From: Euglena gracilis
Taxonomy: Eukaryota > Euglenida > Euglenophyceae > Euglenales
Direction of reading: 5' to 3'
DNA: 64,000 nucleotides
Assembly: GCA_039621445.1 (NCBI GenBank)
Contig: CP154955.1
Span: forward strand, 40,122,426-40,186,425
Part shown: piece by piece, positions 49,358 to 61,000 of the stretch
Layout of the letters: each line of letters opens with the position of its first letter
Position numbering within the stretch: the first letter of the stretch is position 1
Made by a program: the position numbers and the translations under genes
The notes under the pieces: generated by a model
The model's database searches: none
What the model was told of the DNA's origin: nothing
The model's input: only the letters and a program-made list of their open reading frames with translations

Positions 49358-49959
49358 CCCCTAACCACGCGGAGCTCTCCCACCCCACTCCACCCTCATC
49401 CACCCTCACCCACCATTCCTCCCCATGACCTGATATGAGAGTCCCATCCCTCTGATTGCATGCCGGGGCCTGCCGCCCGCCCCTACCCCTACCTTTTCAG
49501 CCTCTGTGGAAACCGATTTTGGGTCGAATGTCTTTTCTTTGAGCCACTGATGGAGTGGTCATCCCAAACTTCCCCAGTCCCACCTTCTGCAGCAGTCTCC
49601 GTCGGGCTGGACACTGCTTAAAGCCGTCCGAATCCTGACCACAACCACAGTGTTTGGGGAACGCTTACTCGAGACAACTGGCGTCGTTCTTGGACCCCCG
49701 CGTCAAATGGATGCCTGCCAGCCATTTTTTGAAGAAGAAGAAGAAGAAGAAGCATCCCCTCACTACATTTGTGTTTGATAGATACCCCCCCCCCAAGCGC
49801 TTGGCCCTCCTCTCTTACATGCAAATTTGGCCCAAAGTTGTCCTTCGGCCTCAACTTGCAATTTTGTCCCCATTTTTTTTAGGTGTTTTGTCTTATTTTA
49901 CGCATGCCCAGAGATTCTTAACGTGCCCTAAGGTTGGCCCCTGGCTTTTCCTTGTATGT

Positions 49960-50130
49960 ATGTATGTATATATACATATATATACATACATATATATATA
50001 TACATATATATATATACATATATATATATACATATATATACATATATATAATATATATGTATTTAGATATATGTATATAATATATATGTATTTATATATA
50101 TGTATATAATATATATGTATATACATATAG
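49960..50130. repeat. ATATACAT microsatellite
   Basis: Long (TA)n with periodic C/G; directly visible. Confidence 0.95.
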
Positions 50131-50139
50131 TGTGTGTGT

Positions 50140-50142
50140 GTG

Positions 50143-50173
<31 letters not shown>

Positions 50174-50322
50174 TGCCGCTGCTGCTGCTGCTGCTGCTGC
50201 TGTTGTTGTTGCTTTGTTGGTGGTGTTGGTGGTCTTGGTGCTGGTGTTGGTGCTGGTGCTGGTGGTGGTGGTGGTGGTTGCCGTTGTCGTTGTGGTTGTG
50301 GTTGTGGTTGTGGTTGTCGGAC
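50140..50322. repeat. GTT/GCT trinucleotide and GTTGTG microsatellites
   Basis: About 20 GCT/GTT triplets, then GTTGGTG-type and GTTGTG-type hexamers. Confidence 0.95.
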
Positions 50323-51079
50323 TAAAGGTGCCCCTTGCCCCCCCCCCCCACACCTGAGCCGGGGTCAGGGACCGGGGCCGGGGGGCACCCTCGGTCCTCA
50401 TGTGGCTACATGCCATATATAATTCATATTATTCAGCTCTGGAAAAAATCATGTCAAATAGACTTTCTTTATCAACCCATGTCATTTGGGAAGCCGAAGT
50501 CGGGAATATTATTATATTCTTTGGGGGGTGTATTGTTTGGGAATGAAAGACCCGCCCAAAAGGCACATTTTTACATATTTTCTGCATTTTGCACATGTTT
50601 GATACTTTGTTTTATGTTGTCGCCGCTATAAAATTTTGGCCATAGAAAACCAGACGTTTTTGCCAAAATGTGTTGTTTTTTTTTTCTATAGAAATTGAGG
50701 AGTTTCTGCCTTGCTCAATTTAAGTTTATACCCCCCCTGGTATCACTCTCCAGGGTACCACTCTCTAGGGTCCGGCGGGGGGGGTATACATTTTGCTCTT
50801 ACCCATAAGGGATAAGAGCTCAGCGACCCGCCTTCTGCTGACCAACCTGATCCTAAACCCCAAGGGGTTCAAAAGTGGGTGTGCGAGGCTATTTGCCGCT
50901 TTGCGCCGAATGCAGAGGAAAAATCCCCTGTTGGGGGAGTGAATCAGCTTGACTCCTCCGGGGCAGAACGGGAATGGGCCAAACAGCCAAGGTGGTGGGG
51001 GGTCGACCACCCCCCCCCCCACCCCCTGCCTGGTGGGTTGGAGGGTTCGACCCCCCCCACCCACCACCTCTTCCCGTTG

Positions 51080-51344
51080 TTCTGGTGGCATCAATTTTTG
51101 GACCCCAAAATTTTTACTGGCGCCTTCTGCGCCGGGTGTATTTTGGATCCATTTTGTAACCCACCTAGGAGGTCCCCCCAAAAACCCCCTAAAACACCAT
51201 TTTTTCACACCTTCCAAAATTTCAACATTTTTCAAAATTTTTGATTTTGAGAGGTTTTTGAAGCAAAAAAAAATGCCTTTCAAACCCCAAAAAAAGAGAA
51301 AACATCTCAGTTTTATTTGATTTCATTTTTTTTTTTTTTTTTTT

Positions 51345-51408
<64 letters not shown>

Positions 51409-51740
51409 CAACCCACAAAAAAGAGTGCCAAACAATTTGGTCCGTTTTAAACACTTTGATGTTGTTAGGGCCCGGTGAGGGGGTAGGGGGGGGGGGGGAG
51501 GGGTATGGGTGGATGTGTGCGGTGGGATTGGATTGGGTATGCGCTGTTTTGGGAAATTTAGTTTTATTTTGTATTTTTTTTTATTTTGTTTTTTTTTTTT
51601 TTATTTTTTCACCCCCTCTTGAAAACTACCAATTTTTAAACCTGAAATTTATGATATTTTTTGTGAAAAAAAAGTGCTTTTCCATCAAAAAATCATGTAT
51701 TTTGGATTTGTTTTTCAAAAAAATTGAAAAACTTTCCCCA
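51080..51740. repeat. Dispersed T-rich repeat with a long poly(T)
   Basis: Starts like 2430-2830 (CAATTTTTGGACCCC, GGCGCCTTCTGCGCC). A poly(T) tract runs at about 51350-51408. C/G-rich inverted flanks with GGTCGACCACC (about 51000) and GGTCGACCACTCCCC (about 51774) suggest the outer ends of one element. Confidence 0.6.
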
Positions 51741-54191
51741 GCCAACATTCCCGTTCTCCCTCCTGGTTGGGGGGGTCGACCACTCCCCCCCCCCCACCAG
51801 GCCCGTTCCCATTCCTCCCTGGGACTAACCCATCCTGTCCATGCCAGCAACCACGTTGGCATCCAAATTGACTGAAAACCTGGTGCTCCGGGGAGGGTCT
51901 GCAAGGATTTCAGCAAATTTTGGACTAGCGCAGGGATTCCCTCAGTTTTGTGCCACGAAAATCACGAAAAATCAGGAATCAGCACGAAAATGGAGCTTCC
52001 CCCAAAATCACGAAAGATCACCAAAATCACGAAAAATCACGAATAAGAATTTTTTTCAGACAATGAATTTTTTCTTTGAAGTGCAATGTTTTCTTTTCGC
52101 AAGTGCAAAGGTATCCATTAACTTCCCCGCTTTTTTTATTTTTTTTTTTGTTTCTGGTAACTCTTTGCAGCGATGTCATCTTCTGATTCTAGTGTGCCAA
52201 AACAATGCCTGTGGCGCAAGCAATCAGCGTCGCATTAGGAAGCGTGGGGGAACTGACTCCGCAAAAAAAAGAACCAGTCAATCAGAGGATATCTGGTTTT
52301 GTAAGGTTTTAACCATGCTAACTGTGTTAACCTTTTCGAATCCTCTGACGTCAGTACCCCGATATGTTTGATATGTGGGAGTGAGATGTGGTACACTGCA
52401 TGCCATACTCCTGTAAATAATGTGGTGTCATCGTACGCTGTTGAGCATTTGGCGTCAGCAACCCACAAGGTTTGCCGAGCCACCCCCCCCCCCCCAGGGA
52501 GTGATTGATGGGGGCACTGGAAGGAAATTTGACTGGTGCCGAAGGCGGCAGAAGGAAAACTTTGGCATGGGAGTCGCCACCCCTCCCTCCAAGGGGATAG
52601 TGATTGGCTGGATTTTTTTCCAGCGACTGACTGGTTTTTTTCAGGGTGGGGGGTCCCCTTACCCCTGGGGGTTTTAAATAAAAGCCTGATCGGGTCTTGT
52701 AGACACGAAGAATCGCCAGAAAGCTGGCAAGGCTCTGCGGCAAGCCGCGGTTGTAATGTTCTGCAATGGAGATGCGGAGCATCGCTTTGCATTGCAGTAA
52801 ATTCCAGGCACAGCGCTTCAGATCTTCTCTCCTTGTTCGTTGCGTTGCGTTGCTTCTCTGGTTTCCCCATTCCTCCAGCACCGGATTTGGATAGAGCCAA
52901 TCACCATTGTTGAGGGACAGTTCCATTTTGGGTTTGATTGCAAATCAGTTCACTTTTGTGGGTTGAACAACCCGACAAATTTTCGAAGTCTTTTACAGTA
53001 GAATCCTCACAACCGGGCGATTTTTTCGTGCCACGAAAAATCACGAAAAATCACGAAAAATCACGAATGGCGATATGGGGTCTTCAGCACGAAACTGAGG
53101 GAATCCCTGATTAGCGGCAGTCCAGCATCCTCGAGGTGGTACTGTGATTTAAGCCACAGCACCAGAGGAGTCCAGCCAGCCACAACCTTTTTTCAGCCTC
53201 GCACCCCCTCCCACTCTTTCATCGAAGAGTCTTATTTATTCTGCAGTCCCCCGAAGGGCGGCTGGATGTTTTTGGAGTTTGCGCTTCGGTGGTGCAAATA
53301 CGGGCGAAAGTGGGCGAAAAATGGGTCGGAAGGGGTCGGCCAGGGCAATTTCGGGGCAAAACCATTCTTTTTTTTTTTGCAAAATTGGTAGTTTTTTGGG
53401 TGTATTTGTCAAGTTCGGTTTTTCGGTACCCGGTTTGACCCAGTTGGGCCCAGTGCCTGGGGGCCCCTAAGCGACGCCCTGACCGCGAGCCCTTGAGAAG
53501 AAGAAGAAGAAGAAGAAGCCTGGCCTTTGCACATTCAACAATCAGTTCACAAGAAATGAACGAAAGTCCGGGAGTTTTCCGTGTCACAGGTCGACATGGC
53601 GTCTCCATTTATTTCAAGCAGAAATCAAAGGCAAGGCAAGGGAAATGAGAGAAAGCGAACAAACAGTTTTATGGTGTCGTTCCTTTTTATTTTTTGATTG
53701 GTGTTTTTTTTTTTGATATCCTCAGAGCTCCCCCCCCCCCGCCGTACGTTCATGTTGCACGGTGCTCAGCCAGCACAGTCAGGGACGCGCACATACGCAC
53801 GCACACCAGTTATCTGCAATGTGCTTTGTGGTACTCTGCCTTTGCTGGCAACCCCGCCCCCCCCCCCCCGGACCGTGACCTCCATGGCAACCTGCACCAC
53901 TTCGTCAGAGAACCCTTTCGTCAGAGAAACGTGTCTCCTTCCGCCACACTGAGCGACCGCCATCCCCGCCGTGCTGGGACCCTGCATCTCTCCCCTCCCC
54001 TGTTGCCTCCCAATCACGTTTTTTTTTTGATTGGTTTCCCCAAGGGTGCCGTCCTGGAGGTGGTTTGATGGCCCCATTCCGATGGTTGGTTTGGGGAATG
54101 GCTCCCGGCCCCGCCTCACCCCGAAGGTGTCGAGCGATGGCCCGCTTGGCCGGCAAGGTTTCTTCTTCTGACCCAGAGCGTTGATCCAGGC

Positions 54192-54538
54192 CAGGCAATT
54201 GCTTAAGCACTGACCTACCCCACCCCCGGGGGGGGGGGGGACTGGTTTTTTCAGAGTGACTGACTGGTTTTTGGCCCGGCCCCCCTCCCCCCCCCCGGGG
54301 GGGGGTCGGCCAGGAGTGGGCAAAAGTGGCTTGAGTGACCCCGGCGCCGAAGGCGCCGGAAAAATTTTTTGGGCCTAAAATGGCCTAAAGTGACTGGAAA
54401 GTGGCCGTTTTTCTGAGTGGCCGACCCCCCCCCCCGGGGGGGGGTAGTGACTGGCTGGTTTTTTGAAAATGAGTGACTGACTGGTTTTTAAAAAAGTGGA
54501 GTGACCCCCCCCCCGGGGGGTCGGTAAGCAATTGTATG
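54192..54538. mobile_element. MITE-like element, 'GACTGACTGG' family, with TSD
   Basis: Ends CAGGCAATTGCTTA and (reverse complement) CATACAATTGCTTA. TSDs ATCCAGGC (54184-54191) and ATCCGGGC (54539-54546), 7/8. Central CGGCGCCGAAGGCGCCGG at about 54341. Confidence 0.92.
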
Positions 54539-55419
54539 ATCCGGGCGGGTTCTGCCGCCCCACCCTGAAAGGATGCTGCCCCCCCCCGGGGCAATGACTT
54601 CCCTCGTGCCCCCACTCACCTCAGGGTTCGTCAATGAGTGCACAAAGTGGGCCTCCTTTGCCCATCCCGCCCAAGGCGGCCTCGCCACCCCCCCCCCCCA
54701 TTGCACTGGCCCCCTTCTCTGCTGCTGTGCCTCCCCACCCTGTTTGTTGCTGTGCTTCCCTCTGTTTCCTGTGCCTGCCCTCTGCCCGGTCCCGCCTGTG
54801 CCACCAGTGAAGGTAATTTGTGAGTCGCTATGGGATGGACAAAAATTATGGTAGACAAATTCGGAGGAAAGGTATCCCAATTCTACCTAATATTTTTATT
54901 GTATTTTTCTACCGGTGTCGGCTTCCCTCACCCTCTTCTGTGAAGCCTCATCCTAAAAATGAACAAAAAATGGTCGGAAATGGTTCAAATTGCTCAAAAA
55001 TGGACAAAAAACTGGACAAATGTTGGCAAAAAAATATTTACCTTTGGTGGCATTTTTTTCAGGCAAAATAGCCGCAATTTGTTCAATTTGCACAATGAAA
55101 AGTATGTGCAAAACTGCTGCACACGGCAAGAAAGCGTTGAGAATTGGTTGAATACCGAATTTCACCAAGATTTGTTTTCCATACTTTTACCATTGTTTTT
55201 GACCGCAATTTTTGTTTTCAGTGCTTTTTGCACCCATACACCTACTCAACCCCCATCACCCACTCCCCCCATGCACCTGCCATAAGGAGTCCGGACGATG
55301 CACAGGAATCCTCAAAACCCCATGGGTGTGGGTGGAAGTCCAAACACGCCATTGCTTAAGGTTTGTCGACCGTAGTGGACCGGGGGAGCTGACAAGATTA
55401 TGCAATGGAAAGGGTCCAG

Positions 55420-55790
55420 GGCATTGGGGATGCCCACCCCGCAGTGCCGGCACTGCGTGGCACTGCGTGGCACCGCGTGGCACTGCGTGGCCGTTCAACC
55501 CGTATACAATCACCTTCAATGATGTAGCGCTTTTCAGGCACCTTTTTGGTCATTTTTCGACATTTCTAGCCAGAAGCGGTCAAATTGGCCCAAAAAGGCA
55601 AAAATTTGCACATAACAACCAGAATTGCCCTTGATGACCCAAAAATGCCAATGATGCAAAAACAAGGGTTTAAAGGCCCGCAGTGTCACGCAGTGCCACG
55701 CAGTGCCACACGCAGTGCCACGCAGTGCCACGCAGTGCCACGCAGTGCCGGCACTGCGGGGTGGGCATCCCCATTGCTTAAGAAGAATTG
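55420..55790. repeat. Inverted array of GCAGTGCCAC units
   Basis: The left arm (GGGGATGCCCACCCCGCAGT, then CACTGCGTGG repeats, 55427-55492) is inverted as the right arm (55680-55772, ending GGGGTGGGCATCCCC). About 190 bp lie between. The right arm runs into CCATTGCTTAAG, a MITE-type terminus. Confidence 0.8.
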
Positions 55791-57361
55791 ACCCCACCCC
55801 TTGGGTAGTCCAACCAGCCCGCCTTTTCCCAGCCTCTTTCCAGCCCCCCCCCCCCCCCCCATCAATGAGATCTATCATGCTGTATCATGAAGGGCGGCTG
55901 GTGGGTCACGGATTTTTGCTTTCGGGGGTACAAAGATGGCCAAAAATGGTCAAAAATGGGTGAAAATGGTCGGGAAAATGCTGTCCAGGACAGGTTGGGG
56001 GTCAAGAAATCTACTTTTTTGCGCAGTTGGCAGTGTATTGGACATTTTTGCGACATCAAATTTTTAGTACCCGGTTCTACCCCGGGTCGTGCCCATGTGC
56101 TGGACCCCGCCTCCTTAAGCAACTCTGAATGGGTCCCCCCCCGCCCACCAGCCCTTACGGTGTTTTCATGACACCAATGTTGTGGTCATTCGGCGCCTTG
56201 GGTGCCAGAGAAGTGTTTGTTTGCGATCTGCCTTTGTGGATGGTGGTTCCGTGTGGTGCTGAAGCGGGGGCGCCTTCCCCGGCGGTGCCCTCGTCATTCC
56301 GGCTCATGCGGAGTTGGCCCGAGGCAGCCATTCCCTCGCCTCGCCGGCCGGCCGGCCCTCTGGACGGGGGCGGCGGCGGGAGCCGCGGCCCCCAAAGAGG
56401 AGGGCAGTATGGGCCACCGTGCCCGGCATCGCCTCGTGTTGTGTGGTGTTCCGGCTGTTCCGGGATGGTGGGCTGAACGGGCTGATGGCTTCAAGCACCG
56501 CTGCGACTGAGACACCAGAAACATGGTTTTTGTGCCCGCCGTCGGTTGCATCCTCCTGCGCTGCTCCGTCTCTTCAGGTGTTACTGAGGCGGTGACTGGT
56601 GTTACTGATTGTGTCCACTTTCTTCCTTCCCTGTTCCCCCCAAAAATCACATGGCTTTAATTTTGATCGGGAGGGGGGAGGGTGAGTGGTTTCCCCTTAG
56701 CCACGGGAGGTCTGTGCCCCCAATTTGCCGGGGGGGGGGGGGCAGACCGACCCTGGGTTGCCAGGAATATCCGAAAGCAGAGCAAGTGTTTGCTGGATTC
56801 CAGTAAACCCCCCACCCATAACCCCCAGGGGGGGTTATGGAGGATCCGGTTTGGTGGTCAGCCCGAGGGGGGGGGGTTATAGATCCCGGTTTGGTTGTCC
56901 AGCCAAGAACCGTTGCACCTTGACCACGTGGCCCACATTTAATGACCCTTGTTTATGTGCTGAATGAGGTGGAAGAAGAAGAAACAAAAGCAAGGATCCT
57001 TGGATTGCTTCCTGCATTGAGCAGAAGCATTTCTCACCTTGGCAACTTGCCATTTCGAGTGAAATGAGGATTATCTTTTCCTGCTCTCCAGTTCATGGCT
57101 GGCCTTGCGGGGGTTGGGGGGTTATAGGTCCCGGTTTGGTGGTTGGGACCGGGGGGGGGGGTTATAGGATGGGGGGGTCACTGCGCTCTTATCTCTTTTG
57201 AGTAAGAGCGAAGCTTACCTTTGAGGAAAAGGGGGGGGTCGGAACCCCCCCCCAGGTCGGGGCCTCCTCGGGAACCAGCAGATTACCACCATGATCCCGG
57301 CCCGGTTCCTGGATTTTTTTCCAGATTTTTTCCCGGATTTTATTTCGGGGGGGGGCCTTAT

Positions 57362-57440
57362 TTGGGGGGGTTATATCCTAACCCTATCTCTAACCCTAAC
57401 CCTCTAACTCTCTGACCATCTAACCATCTAACCATCCCCG
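57362..57440. repeat. Degenerate TAACCC tract (telomere-like)
   Basis: TATCCTAACCCTATCTCTAA, then CCCTAACCCTCTAAC and CCATCTAACCATCTAACC. Too short and mixed to be a functional telomere. Confidence 0.6.
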
Positions 57441-58023
57441 GATCAGATCGAAGAAAGGCTTTTTATATTTCACGTTTGTCTGGGATACACAGGCAAATTT
57501 GGGCTGCGACACTTAAACGTTCGGCGAGTCTGAACCCCGCCATGTTTCAGAAATGAGACGCTGCTGAATTCTCATAGGCTGACAATTTTATTGCAAATGC
57601 CATTACTGAATGTGGATGTGGTTGTCGTGGATGTCAACCTTTCTGCAACTGGAAAACATGCAAATATGCAGGGTTTTATTTGCATTATTCTGTTACTTAT
57701 TGATCAAATGATCTACGTGAATTTTTGAACAACCCGTGTGCACGTTCACAAAATCCAAGTTGAATTACCTTTTGCTTTTGCTTTTTGCAAACCAGCAAAG
57801 CACTGAACTAAGCCACAGCCATTGTTGTTGGCTGTTTGGATTTGTCACAACAGACCTGACATGGCGAGTAGAGGAATTCTAGCTCTTCGACGGGTTTCTT
57901 TTCTGTCCCTGGGATGGAATATTTTTGTCGGGCTTTTCTCCAGCAGACCATTGCAACTGTCACCGTCCGTCTGGTGGCTTTTTATCAGTGGGTTGCTTCA
58001 CACCCCATGCATTACCCACTGCT

Positions 58024-58031
58024 ACACACAG
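58024..58031 (+). promoter_or_regulatory. Candidate trans-splice or 5' acceptor for copy 3
   Basis: ACACACAG lies 18 nt before the first in-frame ATG (58050). Euglenids add a spliced leader to many mRNAs, so an acceptor here is expected. It rests on position only; no leader gene was seen. Confidence 0.35.
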
Positions 58032-58049
58032 ACCGTCCCCCCGCCCACC

Positions 58050-61000
58050 ATGCACCCACGCCTGTGCCCAACGATGTCCGCCGTGGACCCCTGCCCCGCC
58101 AGCGCAGAGTGCTGCAACGTGTACGTCACCAACCTGCCCCTCACCGTCACCCTGCGGGCGTTCCGGGACGCCTTCAGCCAGGCTGGCGTCGTGGTCAGCG
58201 CCCGCATCGTGCCCCGCCGCAAGGGCTTCGCGGCCAGGGGACTCCCGCGCATCCCGTCGCCTTGGGGATCATCCCGGCAGCCACCCATCATTCACCCGGC
58301 AGCCACAGAAAGGATCCACGCCAACGGAGCAGAGGTGAGGTGACCCGTGTTGAGTGACTGAGGGCGTCGGCCAAGGGACCAGGCATATAACTAACAGATA
58401 CCAACAGATACCAACAGATATAAATGTGTTCCGCATTCAATGCACGCAGAAAAAATGATTCTCTCCAGTCAACGGCTTTTATTAGGAAACAAGCTCAACA
58501 GATACTTATCTCATATTTGGTGGCTGAGAGTTTGCTCCCCCCCTGGGCGCTTGGCCCGGATCATGATTAAAAGGAAGACCAGATGGCCAACCTCACGGGG
58601 GTAAGTTTGCATGTGAGGGGGGGGGGGGACGCGGGGGGGGGGCAAGTGCCCGGCAGGTGGGGGGTAAGTGTAATTGTTTCCTAAAAAGCCCTGTCCGTCT
58701 TTCTAAACCCTCCGAAACAGAACACATTTGTGAGGAGAGGTCCAACATTGCAAGGATAAAACATTGGGAAGAGGACAGTTTCACGGCATTTAAATTACAA
58801 CTCCTGGCACAGGAGGCTGTTGGTTGGGTTTCAATTGGTCCATTTGTGCGTTTGTGAAATCGGTCTGCTTTGGCTATTGCACGAATGGACTTAATTTTTG
58901 TTGCCATGGGTGCCACAGAGTCTTAACCAGACCATTGCTTAACACCTGTCCCACCCCCCCCCCCCCGGGGGGGGTGACTGATTGGTTTTTTCAGAGTGAC
59001 TGACTGGTTTTTTGGCCGTGACCCCCCTCCCCCCGGGGGTGGGGTAGGCCAGAAATCACCGAAAAGTGGCTGAGTGGCCAACCGGCGCCGAAGGCGCCGG
59101 AGAAAATTTTGGCCAAAAATGGCCTTGAAAGGCCAAAAAGTGACTGGTTTCCTGAGTGGCCGACCCCCCCCCCGGGGGGGGTAAAGTGACTGACTGGCTT
59201 GGCCGAAAAAAGTGACTGACTGGGTTTTTCGGAGTGGAAAGTGACCCCCCCCGGGGGGGTCGCTAAGCAATGGTATGGTCTTAACGTAAAGTCAGGCTCT
59301 ATGTCTAACCTGCTACACAATTCAACAAGCAACTGGTGGCGATCAGACTTCTTTTTAAGGCCCCCCAGGGGGGGAGTCCCCACCGACCCAGCCTGGCATG
59401 GGACCCCCTGGGGGGGGGGGGGCTGGGGGCATTTCCCAAAAAAAATTCGGTGCTTCATGCCGAAGCCCACAACCCGGGCCTCCGGCCCAGGAGCCCCTGG
59501 CCATCACCCGACCGCGCCACTGTCCCGTTGCTGGCCCGGAGTGGGGTCCGACCCATCCCCCCCTCCTGCCCTCATATCGAACCCTGCCCATAACTTTGGT
59601 AACAGTCGTCAGTGCACGATTGGCCGGCCGGCAGCTCCCTGCGCCTGCCGGTGGGGTTTGTGGAGTACGTCGCGCCGGCGATGGCCCAGGGAAGGCGGGG
59701 GTCAGTGAAATGCTGAACAGCGCTCGCACTGCCGTTTGTCAATTCGAGACGGGGCTCATTGAACCGCCTGTTGATGGGGCCGTTTTGTGTTTGGCCGCGA
59801 GACCAGGGTATTAGATGAGCGTTGGTTTTGCATGGTGGAGGGGAGTCAGAAAATTTTCCACCCAGGGGGGGGGGGAGGGGGGTCCAGGACCCCCCCCTCA
59901 TTTGATACCCCTGTTTTTGTGCGAATGATCTTACACCCTGCGCGCTGTCAGACATGGAGGTATCTCATCCCTGTCTGGCCCCAGACCTTCGGCGCACACG
60001 CCCGCTTGGTGCCCTCGTGCCCTCCGTCTGGTCCCGACCGCCGTCGCACGGCTGCACGGCCTCTGCTTCCAGGGCAGCGTCCTCAGCGTCGCGTTGGCAA
60101 AGCGTAACAAGGACAAGGGCATCCACAACGCCCCATCTCCCACCCTGGCTGGGGTGTGGCCGAAGAAGTCAACTTACAACCCAGTGGCTCGAGAAACCAC
60201 CAACTTGGCGCTTTGGCGGTGGGTTCCACGGTGTTCAAGGTTTCAAGCTTCAGGTTCGGAACCTTCAGTTCCTTGGTTCATTGTTTAATGAGAAAAAAAG
60301 GAGTCATCGCCCGAATAAACCTCCCAACTGCCCATCTCTTTTCCCACCTGAGAACCCCGGGGCCAGCGGCCAGGCTGTACGTGGCCAACCTGCCGCCGTT
60401 CTACGCGGAGCAGGACGTGGCGATGCTTTTTGGGGCGTTCGGCCCCATCCAGTGGCTGAAGCTGGTGCGCCACCGCTACTCCGGCGCCAGCAAGGGGGCC
60501 GCCCTCGTCCACTTCGCCACCCTCCACGCCGCCTGCGCTGCCAAGGAGGCGATGCACTACCGCCTCATGGAGACCGGCATGCTGACCCGGGCCGCCCAGC
60601 TGCTGAAAGTCAAGCAGTAGAAAAGGGCAGGAAACTCTCTTGGAATCAGGGGTTTTTTTTATTTAGCTGTAGACTCCGGGGGGGGGGGGTGGGTTGGCCC
60701 GGCCGAGCCCCCCCCCCCGGGGGGTCCCCCTGAGGGGGGTGGGATATACTCTTCGGCGGCCAAGACGCTGAAATTTTTTGAAAAAGGTGGTATTTTTGGC
60801 ATTTTTGCGATTTTTGGCCATTTTCGGGGAAAAGTGGGTGGGTGGGTGGGTGGGGGGGACCCCCCCGGTCTTAAAAAAACCCCTGCTTGGAATGCCTGGT
60901 CTCAAACGTCGTGGGAAGTGTGGACTCCAAAATTACGCATGTCTTTGCAGTTGTTCATTTGGTGTGGGGTTGCATGATTTGTCCCAGGCCACTCTTTCAA

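Larger units (their letters stand above)
39885..58049. other. Region between copies 2 and 3; repeats, no supported gene
   Basis: Contains MITE-like elements (41273, 46786, 49024, 54192), a 1.8-kb block with inverted ends (42430-44280), long homopolymers and microsatellites. A GC-rich stretch at 56230-56480 has an open frame (AGAPSPAVPSSFRLMRSWPE) that could be an exon, but nothing links it to a family or to splice sites. Confidence 0.5.

Noticed and set aside
5728-58240. Dinoflagellate origin with GA/GC splice donors
   Set aside because: The RRM1 exon ends lack GT and have nearby GA or GC, which first suggested dinoflagellate donors. No single such donor works in phase for all three copies, and right borders such as 29898 have no AG at all. 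The CAG/CTG rule gives exact in-frame joins.
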